NCBI GenBank assembly: GCA_001557505.1
Contig: LSAX01000003.1
Coordinates: forward strand, 4,712,001-4,776,000
Length of the DNA stretch: 64,000 bases
Source of the DNA: Reticulascus tulasneorum
Lineage: Eukaryota > Ascomycota > Sordariomycetes > Glomerellales > Reticulascaceae
Direction: 5' to 3'
Shown: positions 21,702 through 34,861 of the stretch, piece after piece
How the letters are laid out: the number at the start of each line of letters is the position of its first letter
How positions within the stretch are numbered: the stretch's first letter is position 1
Position numbers and translations under genes: made by a program
The notes under the pieces: generated by a model
The model's database searches: none
The model's input: the letters and a program-made list of their open reading frames with translations, nothing else
Told to the model about the DNA's origin: nothing

Positions 21702-22793
21702 GTTGAGTCTGGATCTAAGATTCGTAATGTTAGCCAAGCAGGTTGAGGGTGGTGTCAGGATCACAAACGAGTTGAAACCAGCTGCCAGTGTTCGCCGGGT
21801 GACCTGAAAGTCAATTGATCTATTGAGTACCCGTGGTACAAATAAAACGATGTTGGGAGCGACTCTGAGCTACGGGAAGCTTGCGACAACACACAGCTAA
21901 TTGATATTTGGAAGGCTTTCGTGGTCGTGTGAACGGTGCCGCCAACGAGCTACCCCTACTCCAACTTCCTCATACATAGCTGCTTGGTGACGTAGTTGCG
22001 GAATTCAGGACCGAGTCAGGCTTTTACTTCTACCCCACTGGTGCTGCTGTTTTCACCCCTCGACCGACCCACATAAGGTACTGATTTGGGGCTGAAATGG
22101 ATATTTTGCATCCAAGGTTGGGACCATTTAGTTCAAGCATTAGAGATGAGAATACCGGGCAGCGAGATCATTCCCACGGAATTTAAAAGCCAAGTAAACT
22201 CAAAGCTAGAACAGGACATCGCGACGTTCAGGGACTGGACCTAAATGAGGAGAAATAACTTTTTGCAGCTGAGACCACGGATCATTGGTTCACCCCTTCC
22301 GTCTATTTAATTCTCTCATTGCCGTGGCTTGACTGCCTGGTTTTGATGGCGGGGAAATTTGTGCAGCGTCATCAAGCCCGGCACCAAATGTTCGAACACA
22401 CCACCATAACCTTGCCTGGAAAATTCGTTGCGTGTTCACTCCAACACTGCCCGCCCCAAACCCAATCTTTTGACTTGGCAGCTACACCTACTACAGACTG
22501 GAAGACGTGGCTTCTATCTAGGTTTTCTCCCTTACTATAACCGCCACGTTCTAAGGCACGCAGATCCCTTATTCGTGACCAAGCCCGAGCCACTTCTCTC
22601 GACGACACGCCTCGCCCTTCAACTCCCCCGTGGTAGCTTTGCCTTCCCGTGACACCACGAACCTTCAGTCTTCTAATGGCATAATGCTTTGATGATTGGA
22701 CGAGACATTCCAAACCGTCGATGAATCGATCTAGCGAGCAGCGACAACCCCAATTCGAGTTTCCCCGCCCGGGTGACGGCATTATAAGTCAGG
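21702..22793. other. Divergent promoter region, DUF3429 gene / VPS13
   Basis: 1.1 kb between two oppositely oriented housekeeping genes, so both promoters must lie here. No gene seen. Confidence 0.45.
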
Positions 22794-25700
22794 ATGTTGG
22801 AGGGATTGGTTGCTGGCCTGCTGAACAGGTTCTTGGGCATGTATGTCAAGAACTTTGATCCTGCCCAGCTGAAGGTCGGCATATGGTCTGGAGATGTGAA
22901 ACTACGCAATCTCGAGCTTCGTCGAGAAGCACTTGACCAGCTGAAGCTCCCCATTAACGTCATGGAGGGTCATCTCGGCGAACTTACCCTGACCATACCG
23001 TGGTCCAATCTTCGAGGCGCCCCGGTCAAAATATTCATCCAAGATGTGTTTCTGCTCGCATCACCCAAGGAAGAGGCTGCATACAATGAAGATGAAGAAG
23101 AGCGCAGGAGACAGAGGATCAAGATGGAGAAGCTTGATTCAGCTGAGCTTCTAAAGGAAAGATCCCAAGAAGGTCTAAGTCAAGAAGAGCAGCAGAAGAG
23201 TCAGAGCTTTACCCAGAGCTTGGTTACCAAAATCGTCGATAATCTTCAAATCACAGTCAAAAATATCCACGTCCGCTACGAAGACTCCATATCCGCACCA
23301 GGGCATCCATTTGCCCTTGGCATCACCTTAGAAGAATTCAGCGCCGTCAGCACCAATGGCGAATGGAAGCCCACATTCATCCAAGACTCTACCAAAACCA
23401 CGCACAAGCTTGCCAAGCTCGGAGCCTTGGCCGTCTACTGGAACACAGACACAACACTGATGGGTCCAGGCCGCGAGGTCCAGGCCGACGACAACGAACC
23501 CATGCCGCACTCCGAGTTGGTTGACAGGTTCAAGAACATGATTGGCAAAGGCGATGATACGGAGCTTAATCATCAGTTCATACTTCGTCCTGTTAGTGGT
23601 CAAGCCAAGATAGTCCTGGACAAATCTGGCGACATCCATGCGCCAAAGTTTAAGGGAAGTCTCCTGTTCGAAGAGATTGGCCTTGTGCTCGATGACGATC
23701 AATACAGAGATGGGCTGATGATGGTGGACCTGTTTCATTACTTTATTCGTCATCAGGAGTATAAAAAACTCCAGCCTAAAGGCGTTACTCCCAAGGAGGA
23801 TCCAAGGGCATGGTTCAGATTTGCTGGAGATGCTATTCTGAGCAAGATCCATGATCGAAATCGACGATGGTCATGGGATTACTTTCGAGAACGCAGAGAC
23901 AATCGCCGACGCTACATTGAGCTCTTTAAGAAGAAGAAACAGGCGCAGCAGCTCTCGCCGTCAGAGAATGACGATCTCAATAAGCTCGAATGGGAGCTCG
24001 ACTATGAGGACCTCAGATTTTGGCGATCATTGGCCCGCAATCAGCTTAAGAAAGAGAACGCTGCGGCTTTACGCAAAGAGCCCCCAAAGCAAGAGCAACA
24101 GGGCTGGATATCTTGGGCCTGGGGATCTAAGCCGCAGGAAGTGCATAAAGATGACGAAAACACACAGATGACAGAGGAGCAGAGAAAAGAGCTATACGAC
24201 GCCATTGACTGGGATGAGAAAACCGCTCTTTCACAGGCTGTTGATGTCCCCAGGGACTCAATCAAAATCCAGATTGATGCATCCCTCAGCACAGGAAGCT
24301 TCACTTTGAGGAAAGGCAATGGAGATACTGCCAGCGACCTTTTGAGCCTCCATTTTGATGTCTTCAAGGCCAAGGTTCTCCAGCGCCCAGACTCTTTCCT
24401 TGCTGACCTCAGTCTTGGGGGGTTGCGGGTTAATGATGGGACGACGCCCAACAGTCTTTTCCCAGAGATCGTTAGAGTTAAAGATGCACCAGCCGTGCAC
24501 AGTCATAAGCGGCTATCAATTGTCGAATTAGAGGAGACAAGTGAAGAGCCCTTCTTTCATCTCGAAGTGGAACAGAATCCAATCGATCGGGATGGAGACA
24601 TCGCAGTTGTGGCTAAGCTGAAGCCGTTGGAAATTGTTTGGAATCCCAACTTCGTCGTGGGCATAGTGGACTTCTTCAGACCGCCTGAGAGGCACATGGA
24701 GTCCATCACAGCCTTGTTGGAAAGCGCGGGAGCAACAGTTGAAGGCTTCCGGGAACAGACTAGGGCTGGCTTGGAGTTTGCTCTTGAAGAGCACAAGACC
24801 ATCAACGCCCAGCTAGACCTCCAGGCACCCTTGATTATCGTACCGGTTAGCATCACGACGAAGGATTCAACCTGCTTGATTCTGGACGCTGGCCATATCA
24901 GCGTCAATAGCGAACTAGTAGACCAAGACACTATGAAGCAAATCCAGTCCAAACAGCGACAATCGTATACAGATGAGGATTTCAGGCGCCTGGAATCGGT
25001 GATGTACGACAAGTTCTTGGTGAAACTCACATCGACTCAACTATTGATTGGCCCATCTATCGAGGAGACGAAATCTCAATTGGTTGAAAGGGACGACAAA
25101 CAAATGCTTCATGTGGTCGAACGAATCAACATTGACTTTGTAGTTGAGATCTCAATACTTCCAAAGGCTCCGAATTTGACGAAACTGAAAGTTTCAGGCC
25201 ATCTTCCGATGCTCCATGCAACGGTATCGGATGCTAAGTACAAAAACTTGATGCGGATCATTGACGTCGCAGTACCGAAGTTCGGGGAGCAAGTAACGAG
25301 TCAATCCAAATCCTCACGGCCGCGGCTGGGCAGCAACATGTCGAACAGGTCCCGCAAAGCGCCTGATCGCAGGAAATCGTCTCAGTTTCCTTTCATGCAG
25401 CAACAAACTGCGATCATTCTCGACGAAGACCTGGATGACGAGGACGAAGATTACGAAGATGCCTCCGTAGGTGCTAATAAAGACCAGCTTAAGATGCAAC
25501 AGCGGTCGTTTGAATTGAAGTTCCAGGTCGACACACTGAAAGGTTCACTTTACCGGAGCGATCCGGATCAAAAGAAGCCAGATCAGCTTTTGGTCGAACT
25601 TGTAGCTCAGCATTTCGATCTGGAATTCTATTTGCGACCCTACGACATGGTTGCTGAAGTATCACTTGGTTCGGTCACAGTTGACGACTTCGTTGACAAT

Positions 25701-28700
25701 CCTTCCGCTGAATTCAAGTCAATAGTATCCTCCGGAGACGTGGAAGACCGGGAACAGAACCGTAGCCTAGTCCATGTCAAGTTTGTCAAAGTTAATCGTC
25801 AGTCTCCTGAGTTCATGCCCGTGTACGAAGGAGTAGAAACGAACGTCAATGTTGGCATATCCACGATAAATCTCATCGTCACGAGAAAGACACTATTGAC
25901 GCTTTTGGACTTCATACTCGCGACATTCACTGGAAACAATGAGCATGCTGCATCCTCTCAAGAGAATGTGGCAGTTACGGATGCCGGGAACGAGATTGAG
26001 TTCGCCGTGGATAGCCCGCCAGAAGAGCCTGCTGGCAATAGCGGCTCGATTCGTGTCAAAGTGGACCTCAAGAGTATCAGGCTGATCCTCAACAACGACG
26101 GAATTCGCCTCGCAACTTTGTCATTCAACCAGGCTGACGTCGGAGTCTTCCTGCTTGGCAAGACTATGCGAGTGTCCGCAAAACTTGGAGATTTGAATTT
26201 GATTGATGACGTCAATCAAGGAGTACCAGAGGATTCCAATCTCCGCAGGCTTGTTGCCATTGAGGGCGATGATCTGGCTGATTTTAGATATGAGACATTT
26301 GACGCCGGCAACAAGAATACTTATCCGGGATACGATTCCTCAATATATCTAAGAGCCGGATCTATCAAGATTAACTTCCTTGAAGAACCCTTCAGGAAGA
26401 TAATCGAATTCTTGGTGAAATTCGGAAAGATGCAGGCTATCTACAATGCTGCTCGGCAAGCGGCTGCGTCACAGGCATCGCAGATTCAACAAAGCAGCAG
26501 CAGATTTAAGTTCGATGTCGTGATCATGACTCCTATCCTGGTTTTTCCTCGTGTCGTTCAACCTGGTCGGCCAAACAGGGATCTCATGACCGCATATTTG
26601 GGCGAGATCTACGCACAAAACCAGTTTGTTCCTTTAGATGACTCGAAGGACGCGCAGATTGCAGCGAGCATCAATGCTGGCATCAGAAACATTCGCCTTA
26701 CATCTGATTTCCACTACGCTGAAGATGTGTCTGAAGAGCTGGAGCTCATCGACCACGTTGATCTTGGCTTCAACGTTACCTACGCTGAACATCGGGATGG
26801 AAATAAACGCCCAGAACTTGAGATTGAAGGCAGCATGTCGGACTTCAACTTAAAGCTCACCCAGTATCAGCTTAAGTTCCTGATGGAAATCTCCAAGTCT
26901 GTCCCTGCTGCTTTTGCTACTGACACGGAGGAGAAAGGCGAAGAAGCGGAACGCGACGTTGACGAGGATACCTTACGAAGGGCAAGGACCATCCCTTCAG
27001 ATAACGAATCCAGTGACGAAAACCAACTCATTGACCTCGGTCCGGAGCTCGCATCTCGAGAGAAATCTTGGACTCGACTTGACCTCCTCTTCCAAGTCCA
27101 CACCATTGGCCTGGAACTCATCATGGCTCCAGACGACAAGCCGGTTGAGAATGCCGAAAACGCTAGCCTGTCACGCTTCTCACTAGATGATACGAAACTG
27201 AAGACGCGGTTACTTAACGACGGCTCTTTGGAAGGAGAGTTCTTGATCCGGTCCTTTACAATTCATGACAGCCGACCCCGTGACACCAATAAATTCAGAA
27301 AGATTATGACATCTTCGAACAAAGAGGTCCAGCAGCTTATGGCCAGCATCACAATGTCTGGTGGGAAAGAGAGAAACCTCATTGCCATTATTACGATCGA
27401 CAGCCCTCGCATTATATTTGCACTTGATTATCTCTTCGCCATCCAAAGTTTTGTCATGGTCGGAATACAGGTTGACGATCCGCATGCAATTGACGAAGAC
27501 TTGACTATTGGAAGTCCTGAAGACTCAGACGCCGATGCTGAATCTATGCAAGTGACATACACCAAACCTAAGTCACGAAGGAATAGTGACGAGCAGCTCC
27601 CCCAGGATACCGTCGAGAGCGAGAAACTGTCTACCATGGCCATCGCATACCGAGTCAATATTGTTGATGCTCAGGTGATACTGATCGCCAATCCCTTGAG
27701 CACTAGTTCAGAAGCCATCGTTCTCGGCACAAAGCAGGTGTTACTTTCCCAGCAACATGCTCTGACCTTCCAAGTTTCGCAGATGGGCATGTTTTTGTGC
27801 CGAATGGATCGTTTTGAAGACTCGCGCCTACGAATCATCGATGATTTTTCGATTCAAATGTCCTTGGACAGTTCCCAGCCATCAATGACCAGCATTCACA
27901 TTGATATAGACCCGCTGATCTTGCGCTTGTCATTACGCGACATTCTGCTTGCATTGCAAATTATCAGCAAGGCATCTGAGCTCTCGGACAAACAGCAAAA
28001 AGAGCCAAAGTCAGCTTCGGCAGACGAGCGGGCCAAGCAGCTTCGACGAGCAGGGCTCAAGCAACGCACTGCAAGCGGCAAAGGCGCCTCTACTATTGGC
28101 AAGAAGACGAACGTGACCAATACCCACAAGGTCGTGGCAGCTCAGGGTCAGCAGTCTCGCGATGGCGTCTCGGCTGCTTCGGTTCCTAACCCACAGCCTC
28201 GACATGAGGAGTTGACTGCTACCATTGATGGCATTCGGATTGTTCTCATCGGCGATCCGCACGAGCTGCCTATTCTTGACCTCGGCATCAAGAACTTCAC
28301 CGCCACAGCAGAGGACTGGTCATCAAAGTTGAAAGCTGAAACTGCAATCGACATTTACACCAACGTGTACAACTTTTCCAAGTCTGCATGGGAACCACTA
28401 CTGGAACCCTGGCAAGTTGGAATCGGCGTGGCTAAGGAACCAGGAAGTGGCCTTCTATCAATTGATGTCGCATCTCGGAAGGTTTTCGACGTCACAATCA
28501 CTACGGCAACCATTGCATTGGCTTCAAAGTCGTTTGCATTCCTCAGCCAAGATGATGATGTCCTCGGCAAGCCTCGTGGGGTTGAGGCACCATACAGACT
28601 CCGCAACTACACTGGCTTCGATGTGGTCGTTCAGGCACGAAGTCCGAGCAGTGACGCAGACATTACATCCCGACTTGAAGATGGCGAAGAGGCTCCATGG

Positions 28701-31700
28701 AGTTTTGAGCCATGGGAAAAGATGCGTGAAAACCTCCTCACGGAGAGTAGTTCAAACAGTGTCAGCCTCCAACTTGACGGCAGCGGCTTTGATCTAGTCA
28801 AGAACATTAGATTGAACCGTGAGGGAGAGTTCATTTACGGCTTGCGACCTAAAACAGAAGATACTCTCCATCGCTTACTCGTTGAGGTTAAGTTAGGCAA
28901 AGACAATGTCAAGTACGTCACGCTTCGATCGCCACTCCTGGTCGAGAACAATACCCAAATCCCTGTCGAGTTGGGCGTCTACGATACGCAGGACGGCCAC
29001 CTGCTTAAAATTGAGAAGATTGCGCCTGGTGAGAGTCGACCTGCTCCTGTTGGGGCCGTGTATCTCAAGTCCCTACTTATACGGCCTGATTCTGGATTTG
29101 GTTACGCATGGTCTTCCGAGACACTTTGGTGGAGAGATCTATTGAAGAGACCAACAAGAACGATGGTTTGTAAAGGGGAGAATGGTGATCCGTTCTATTT
29201 CCAGGTCAATGCCACTTTTGACAAGGTGAACCCATTGACCAAGTCAGTATCCCCCAATCTGATTTTGACGTATGGACCTAACATCAGACAGAAAATATCC
29301 CTACATGCGACTCAAGCTCTCTCCTCCAGTTGTGCTTGAGAATCTCTTACCATACGATTTCAAGTATCGCATCTATGATAAGAACACGAAAAAGGACTGG
29401 ACAAATTTCCTTCGCAAAGGTGGCGTTAGTCCTGTGCACGTCGTAGAGCTGTCACATCTCCTTCTTCTCAGTATCGACATGCAGGACACTGTTTTCAAGC
29501 CTAGTGATTTTGCAATCATTAATTCAGGACAATCAGACGACTTCAAAAAAGAGGACAAGGTCACTTGCAAAGACGAGGAAGGGTTGCAGCTCAGCCTTCA
29601 ACTACATTACTACCGGATTCCAGAGAGCGGGGGGGCATTTCGTGTGACGGTCTACAGCCCGTACGTGATTCTGAACAAAACCGGCCTTGACGTGAATATA
29701 CGGGCGAAGGGGTTTTTGCAAGGTGCCAAAACGGCGGCTGGGCAATCTACCCTTGCCACAACAGCAAGTAGCGATCGCTCCAAGGCTCTGCCGTTCATGT
29801 TCTCATATGGTAACGATGATCGCCGGAATCGAGCACTGTTGAAAATTAGCGACTCAGAATGGAGCAAGCCTCAAAGCTTCGACGCCATCGGTAGTACTGC
29901 AGAGGCAGTTCTACCGTCCACTGCAAAGAACACCGAGATACACGTCGGAATCACAATCGAGTCCGGGGAAGGAAAATATAAGATGACTAAAGTGGTTACA
30001 CTTGCACCGCGGTTTGTCCTCGAGAACAAACTTGGAGAGGATATCAATGTAAGGGAATCAAGCACCTCCGGCTTCATGACGTTGAAACCGGGAGCTCATC
30101 AGCCATTGCACTTTATGCAAAAAACTGCCGTCAAGCAGTTGTCGCTATGTTACGGTGGCATGAACAATCAATGGACATCGCCGTTCAATATCTCTGACAT
30201 TGGCACCACCCATATCAAGATTGCAAAGGCCGGGCAGCGTCAGCGACTCATCCGTGCAGAGATTCTAATGGAAGATGCCACAATCTTCTTGCATCTTAGC
30301 TTGGAGAGCAAGAACTGGCCGTTCTCTATGCGAAACGAAAGCGACACCGAATTCACCTTCTACCAAGCAAATCCCAATGTGGACGAGGATGGAGTAGAAG
30401 ACAGGTCAGGATGGAGACCGGTCAAGTACAGACTCCCTCCTCGAAGCATCATGCCATATGCTTGGGATTTCCCTGCCGCCAAATTCAGAGAAATCATTCT
30501 CAGTGCTCACGGCAAGGAGCGACATGTCAAGTTGGCTGAGATCGGCAACCAGATCCCTATGAAATTCGCCACAGTTTCCAGCCAACAAAAGATCATTGAC
30601 ATTAATGTGGCAGCGGATGGTCCAACACAAACACTGGTTTTATCTAACTTCAAACCCTCAAAGAGTTTGTACAGGCAGAAATCAAAGTCTGGTTCACGTC
30701 CAAGCACCGATGGGTTCGAGGTCAAGGACCAGGATACCGGCGTGACTTTCCGTGCCCAACTCAAGTTGTCTGGCATTGGAATCTCTCTGATCAATTCTCA
30801 ATTGCGGGAGCTTGCGTATGTCACATTCCGAGATGTGCAGCTACGGTACAGCGAATCGCAACTGTATCAAACAATCAGCCTGGCCGTCAAGTGGATACAG
30901 ATCGATAACCAGCTGTATGGGGGCCTCTTCCCCATGATATTGTATCCAAGTGTTGTTCCAAAGAAAGCACAGGAAATCGACGCTCATCCATCTTTACACT
31001 TTATGGTTACGCGAGTTAAGGATGACTCTTATGGGGTGCTTTACATAAAGTACGCTACCGTCTTGTTGCAACAAATGACAGTGGACCTCGACGAGGACTT
31101 CGTATATGCAGTCCTAGACTTCTCCAACATACCGGGCGCAGCGTGGTCCGGGAACGAACAAGAAGGAAAGCTCTGTGACGAAGAACTGGACATTCCAGAG
31201 CCAAAGCAGCAACAATCTGGCCAGGACATTTATTTTGAGCTACTCAATATTCAACCCATGCAGTTGGATTTGTCATTTATGCGTACCGAACGAGTTAACG
31301 CTGAAGACAAGACGTCCTCAAGGAATCCCTTGATGTTCTTTTTGAACATAATGACCATGGCAATTGGGAATGTGAACGATGCTCCAGTCCGGCTCAATGC
31401 ATTGATGCTGGACAATGTCCGTGTCTCTGTGCCGGCTTTGACTCAAAGCGTCTCTAATCATTACAGCCAAGAGGTTTTGTACCAAGTCCACAAGATTCTA
31501 GGTTCAGCCGACTTCCTCGGAAACCCCGTGGGGTTGTTCAACAACATCAGCTCTGGACTCACTGATGTCTTCTATGAGCCGTACCAGGGTCTTATTCTGT
31601 CAGATAAGCCAGAGGATTTCGGCCTAGGCGTTGCTAAAGGTGCTGCATCATTTGTTAAAAAGTCAGTGTACGGCTTCAGCGACTCGTTCTCCAAGTTTAC

Positions 31701-32442
31701 TGGTAGTTTGTCGAAGGGCCTTGCAGCAGCTACACTCGACAAACAATTTCAAGACCGCCGTCGTATCACTCGTGCGAGGAATCGTCCAAAGCACGCGTTA
31801 TACGGCGTGACTACGGGTGCCAACTCTCTATTTACCAGTGCCGCATCTGGGGTTGGTGGCCTCGTGAGAAAACCACTGGAAGGTGCAGAGCAAGAAGGGG
31901 CCCTTGGTTTCTTCAAGGGTCTTGGCAAAGGCGTTGTTGGACTTGCTACCAAACCCGCCATTGGGGTGCTCGACATGGCTTCAAATGTCTCCGAAGGCAT
32001 TCGCAACACGACCACGGTCTTCGATGGCTCAGAGCTCGACCGTGTGCGATATGCTCGGTTCGTACCAGTGGATGGTATTGTTCGGCCGTACAATGGTAGA
32101 GAGGCATTGGGACAGTTCTGGCTGAAACAAGTGGACAACGGAAAGTACTTCGATGAGATGTACATTGCTCATTTAGAGCTCCCGCGAGAGGACATGGTGG
32201 TCATGGTTACCTACGCGCGCATCCTTCTGATCCGGAGCAGACGTTTGACATCCGAATGGGACGTTCCACTTAAAGATGTCCAGACAATTGCGAAGGAGCG
32301 GACAGGCCTAAGCCTCACCCTAAGAGGGGGCACAAATGGGCCATTTATACCTATTGGTGACGAAAGTGGCCGTGCTTTCATTTACAAAATGGTTGCTGTC
32401 GCGGTGGAAGAGTTCAATCGGCGCTTTAAAGGTTTAGAGTAG
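22794..32442 (+). CDS. VPS13: Vps13 bridge-like lipid transfer protein
   Basis: Giant lipid-transfer protein that forms a hydrophobic groove bridging organelles (ER-mitochondria, vacuole/endosome and prospore-type contacts). Exons 22794-29242 and 29292-32442; the 49-nt intron (GTCAGT..AGACAG) joins ...NPLTK to KYPYMRLKL. The product is 3199 residues, normal for fungal Vps13. The N-terminal chorein region opens MLEGLVAGLLNRFLGMYVKN, and a long repeating-beta-groove region follows. The adaptor-binding (VAB/SHR-BD) part starts around residue 2160 (VVLENLLPYDFKYRIYDKN). The ATG2-C/APT1-like region includes LNIQPMQLDLSFMRTE and NHYSQEVLYQVHKILGSADF. The C-terminal PH-like domain covers about 3065-3199. 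No frameshift or internal stop. Confidence 0.96.
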
Positions 32443-32840
32443 GAAGATTATCATTCAGGCGGTCAGCACAATGCCCAGCTCGAAGCAGAATGATTTACAG
32501 TGTTCGGATAGGTAGAGATCTTGGGTCGCACTGTTCGAGAATAGCAATCTAGTCTACTATTCTAATCATCTTAATAAAACCCACGCAATGCTTCATGAGA
32601 TCAATATCACCGAGAAGCAACTGGGACTGCACCTATTTCGGTTGGTGGCATTTATTCGAGGAGTAAGTTATATGACATAGACACAAACGCAAAATCACTG
32701 GAAAAGCTATGTAAAGTCGACAAATTGGTATTATTTAACACAACGTGGGATTTTCGCTACAGTACTCCTATGGAGAGTCGTGTTGTACACACTCAATCCA
32801 CACAACAGATTTAGAAAAATGCACCGAGTATTAGCCACAT
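32443..32840. other. Convergent 3' spacer
   Basis: About 400 bp between the convergent VPS13 and nucleoside transporter genes; AT-rich with AATAAA-like motifs (TTAATAAAACC near 32570). No gene. Confidence 0.45.
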
Positions 32841-34861
32841 CTAAGCTCCACCGGCGGCGGTAGCTGCTGCAATAGCAGTTTGTTGCCCAGTAACAACCAA
32901 TCCAGCAACAGAGGCGGAAGTAAGGGTTGCCATGACGCCGGAGAACAAGGCTGATATGGCTAGTCTACTAACATCACCTCCTCGGCTAGGAGCAAGCTGA
33001 GAAAGAATACCAATCTGGATACCGAGCGATCCAATGTTGCCGAAACCGCAGAGAGCGTAGGTTGCAATGAGAGCCGAACGCGGGGAGATGTCGGCATATT
33101 CTGGTTTGGCCATCTCTGTGAAAGCGACATACTCATTCTGTACAGTGGTTAGAGGGTGTTCGCAAGCGTAAGTTGGATGAAGCGGTAACTTACAGTGATA
33201 AACTTCAGACTAATCAGTCTAGCGACCTTCAGAAGATCTCCGTTCCTGGGCACACCCAGAAGGAAGGCAACAGGGTAGAAGAGGTAACCGAAGATGAGGT
33301 TCAGAGTCAGCGGCGGGTCCTCGATGTTGAGATAACGGCCCCACCACGAGAGCAAGCCGTCGACGAGTCCGACAAAAGCGAGAATGCAGAGCAGAGATGC
33401 GACAATAGTGCCGGCAATTTTGATACCCAGCCAAGCACCGTTGGCAAACGCATGAATAGCGTTGGCGGCCTTGTGCTCATCATCATCAGGAATGACAACG
33501 CGTCCAGCAGTCAGAGTCTCTTCGGTCTCGGGATACCGAAGTTTGGAGATAGCAAGAGAAGCCGGAATTGACATGACGCAAGACGATACCATAGCCTGAG
33601 CGTTGAGGCCAAGGGAGATGTATGCGACGAGGACCGAACCTGAGATGGTCGCGAAACCACAAGTCATGATTTGATGGATCTCGGCTTTGGTCATGTGCGG
33701 GACGAATGGGCGAACCAACATGGCTGACTCGCCTTGACCAATGAACGGAGTGGCAGCAGCGACAACGGCCTCAGCACCAGAGACGCGAAGGGCCCAGAAG
33801 ACGAACGTGGCAAACTTTCCGATGAACCACTGGAGGAAACCAACGTGGTAGAGAACTTGGACAACGGCCACAAAGAAGATGATTGGAGGAATGACGCCAG
33901 AGATGAACCAGTGAAGGTCGATAACGCTAGGGGCAGTCAGGAAAGCTGTACCCTCGTTGGCAAAGCCGAGCAAATCGCCAGCTCGATCTGCGATGAACTT
34001 GAAGATATCGAAACCGACACCAGTTCGGAGAACAAAGAGGGCGATGATGTACTGAGACAACATGCCTCCGATGACTGGGCGCCAGTTGACTCTTTTCCGG
34101 TTCTGGGAGGTGGCCCAGAAAAAGAAGATGATGAAGCCCAGACCGAACAAAGAGACTGCGCGGTTCGCTCGAGTGTTGTCCGCAGACTCCTCCGAGACGA
34201 ATGATCCAACAATCATGGTAGCAATTGTCACGGCTGCGCCCGCCAGAGTGCGGAACTTTGCGGGGATGGCATTGTAAATGACCACTCCGGTGTGATTCCA
34301 GACCAAGTGGATCGGCTTCGTCACAATGGAGATGGGGACGTAGAAAAATAGGAGCCGTAATACAATGGCGAGCCAGAACAAGAATGGGACGACCCAGTTC
34401 TTGTCATTGCGGTGTAGCACAAGCGAGGCGATCCACCAGCCCGTAAACAGACAGAAGATGAAGGCGTGGAAGAAGGGCTTGTATCGTCTGTAAAATAAGC
34501 CGAATTTCGACGGTCGCTTGCCTTCGTCTTCTTCCCCGTGCGTTACCACACCGACTTTCTCCTGATCACTATATTCCGGAGGACCAGACGTTTTATCCGT
34601 CTTGTGGTGGTGATGCAGTTCTTCTTGGTCGGGGATAGTCGAGTGTCCGTCCTTGCCATACGTGACGTTGTCTACAGAATCATGGCCTGCGGCATCGATT
34701 CGCGAGCTGTGATGAAGATGCTCGTGGTGGTGTTGGTGAGACTGTTCAAGAATCGGGTCTGAATTGCGGCGTAGGCTGCCTGTCGGGCTGACGTAGGGAG
34801 ACGCCTTTGTGGGGGCTGTCGTGGGAGCCACGACAGTCTCCTTGGTTGGAGTGGTTGCCAT
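32841..34861 (-). CDS. Concentrative nucleoside transporter (CNT/SLC28 family)
   Basis: Plasma-membrane cation-coupled nucleoside symporter; the Candida homologue is proton-driven. Exons 34861-33194 and 33137-32841 (56-nt intron GTAAGT..GTACAG joining SLKFIT to NEYVAFTEM) give 654 residues. A long cytosolic N-terminus is Ser/His-rich (HQHHHEHLHHSS). Membrane helices begin near PFFHAFIFCLFTGWWIASLV. CNT hallmarks are present: GGMLSQYIIALFVLRTGVGF, GQGESAMLVRPF, CGFATISGSVLVAYIS, and in exon 2 CGFGNIGSLGIQIGILSQLA. The last is the conserved TM segment near the nucleoside site. Complements xanA metabolically, but I see no TCGG-N6-CCGA in its upstream 350 bp. Confidence 0.92.
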
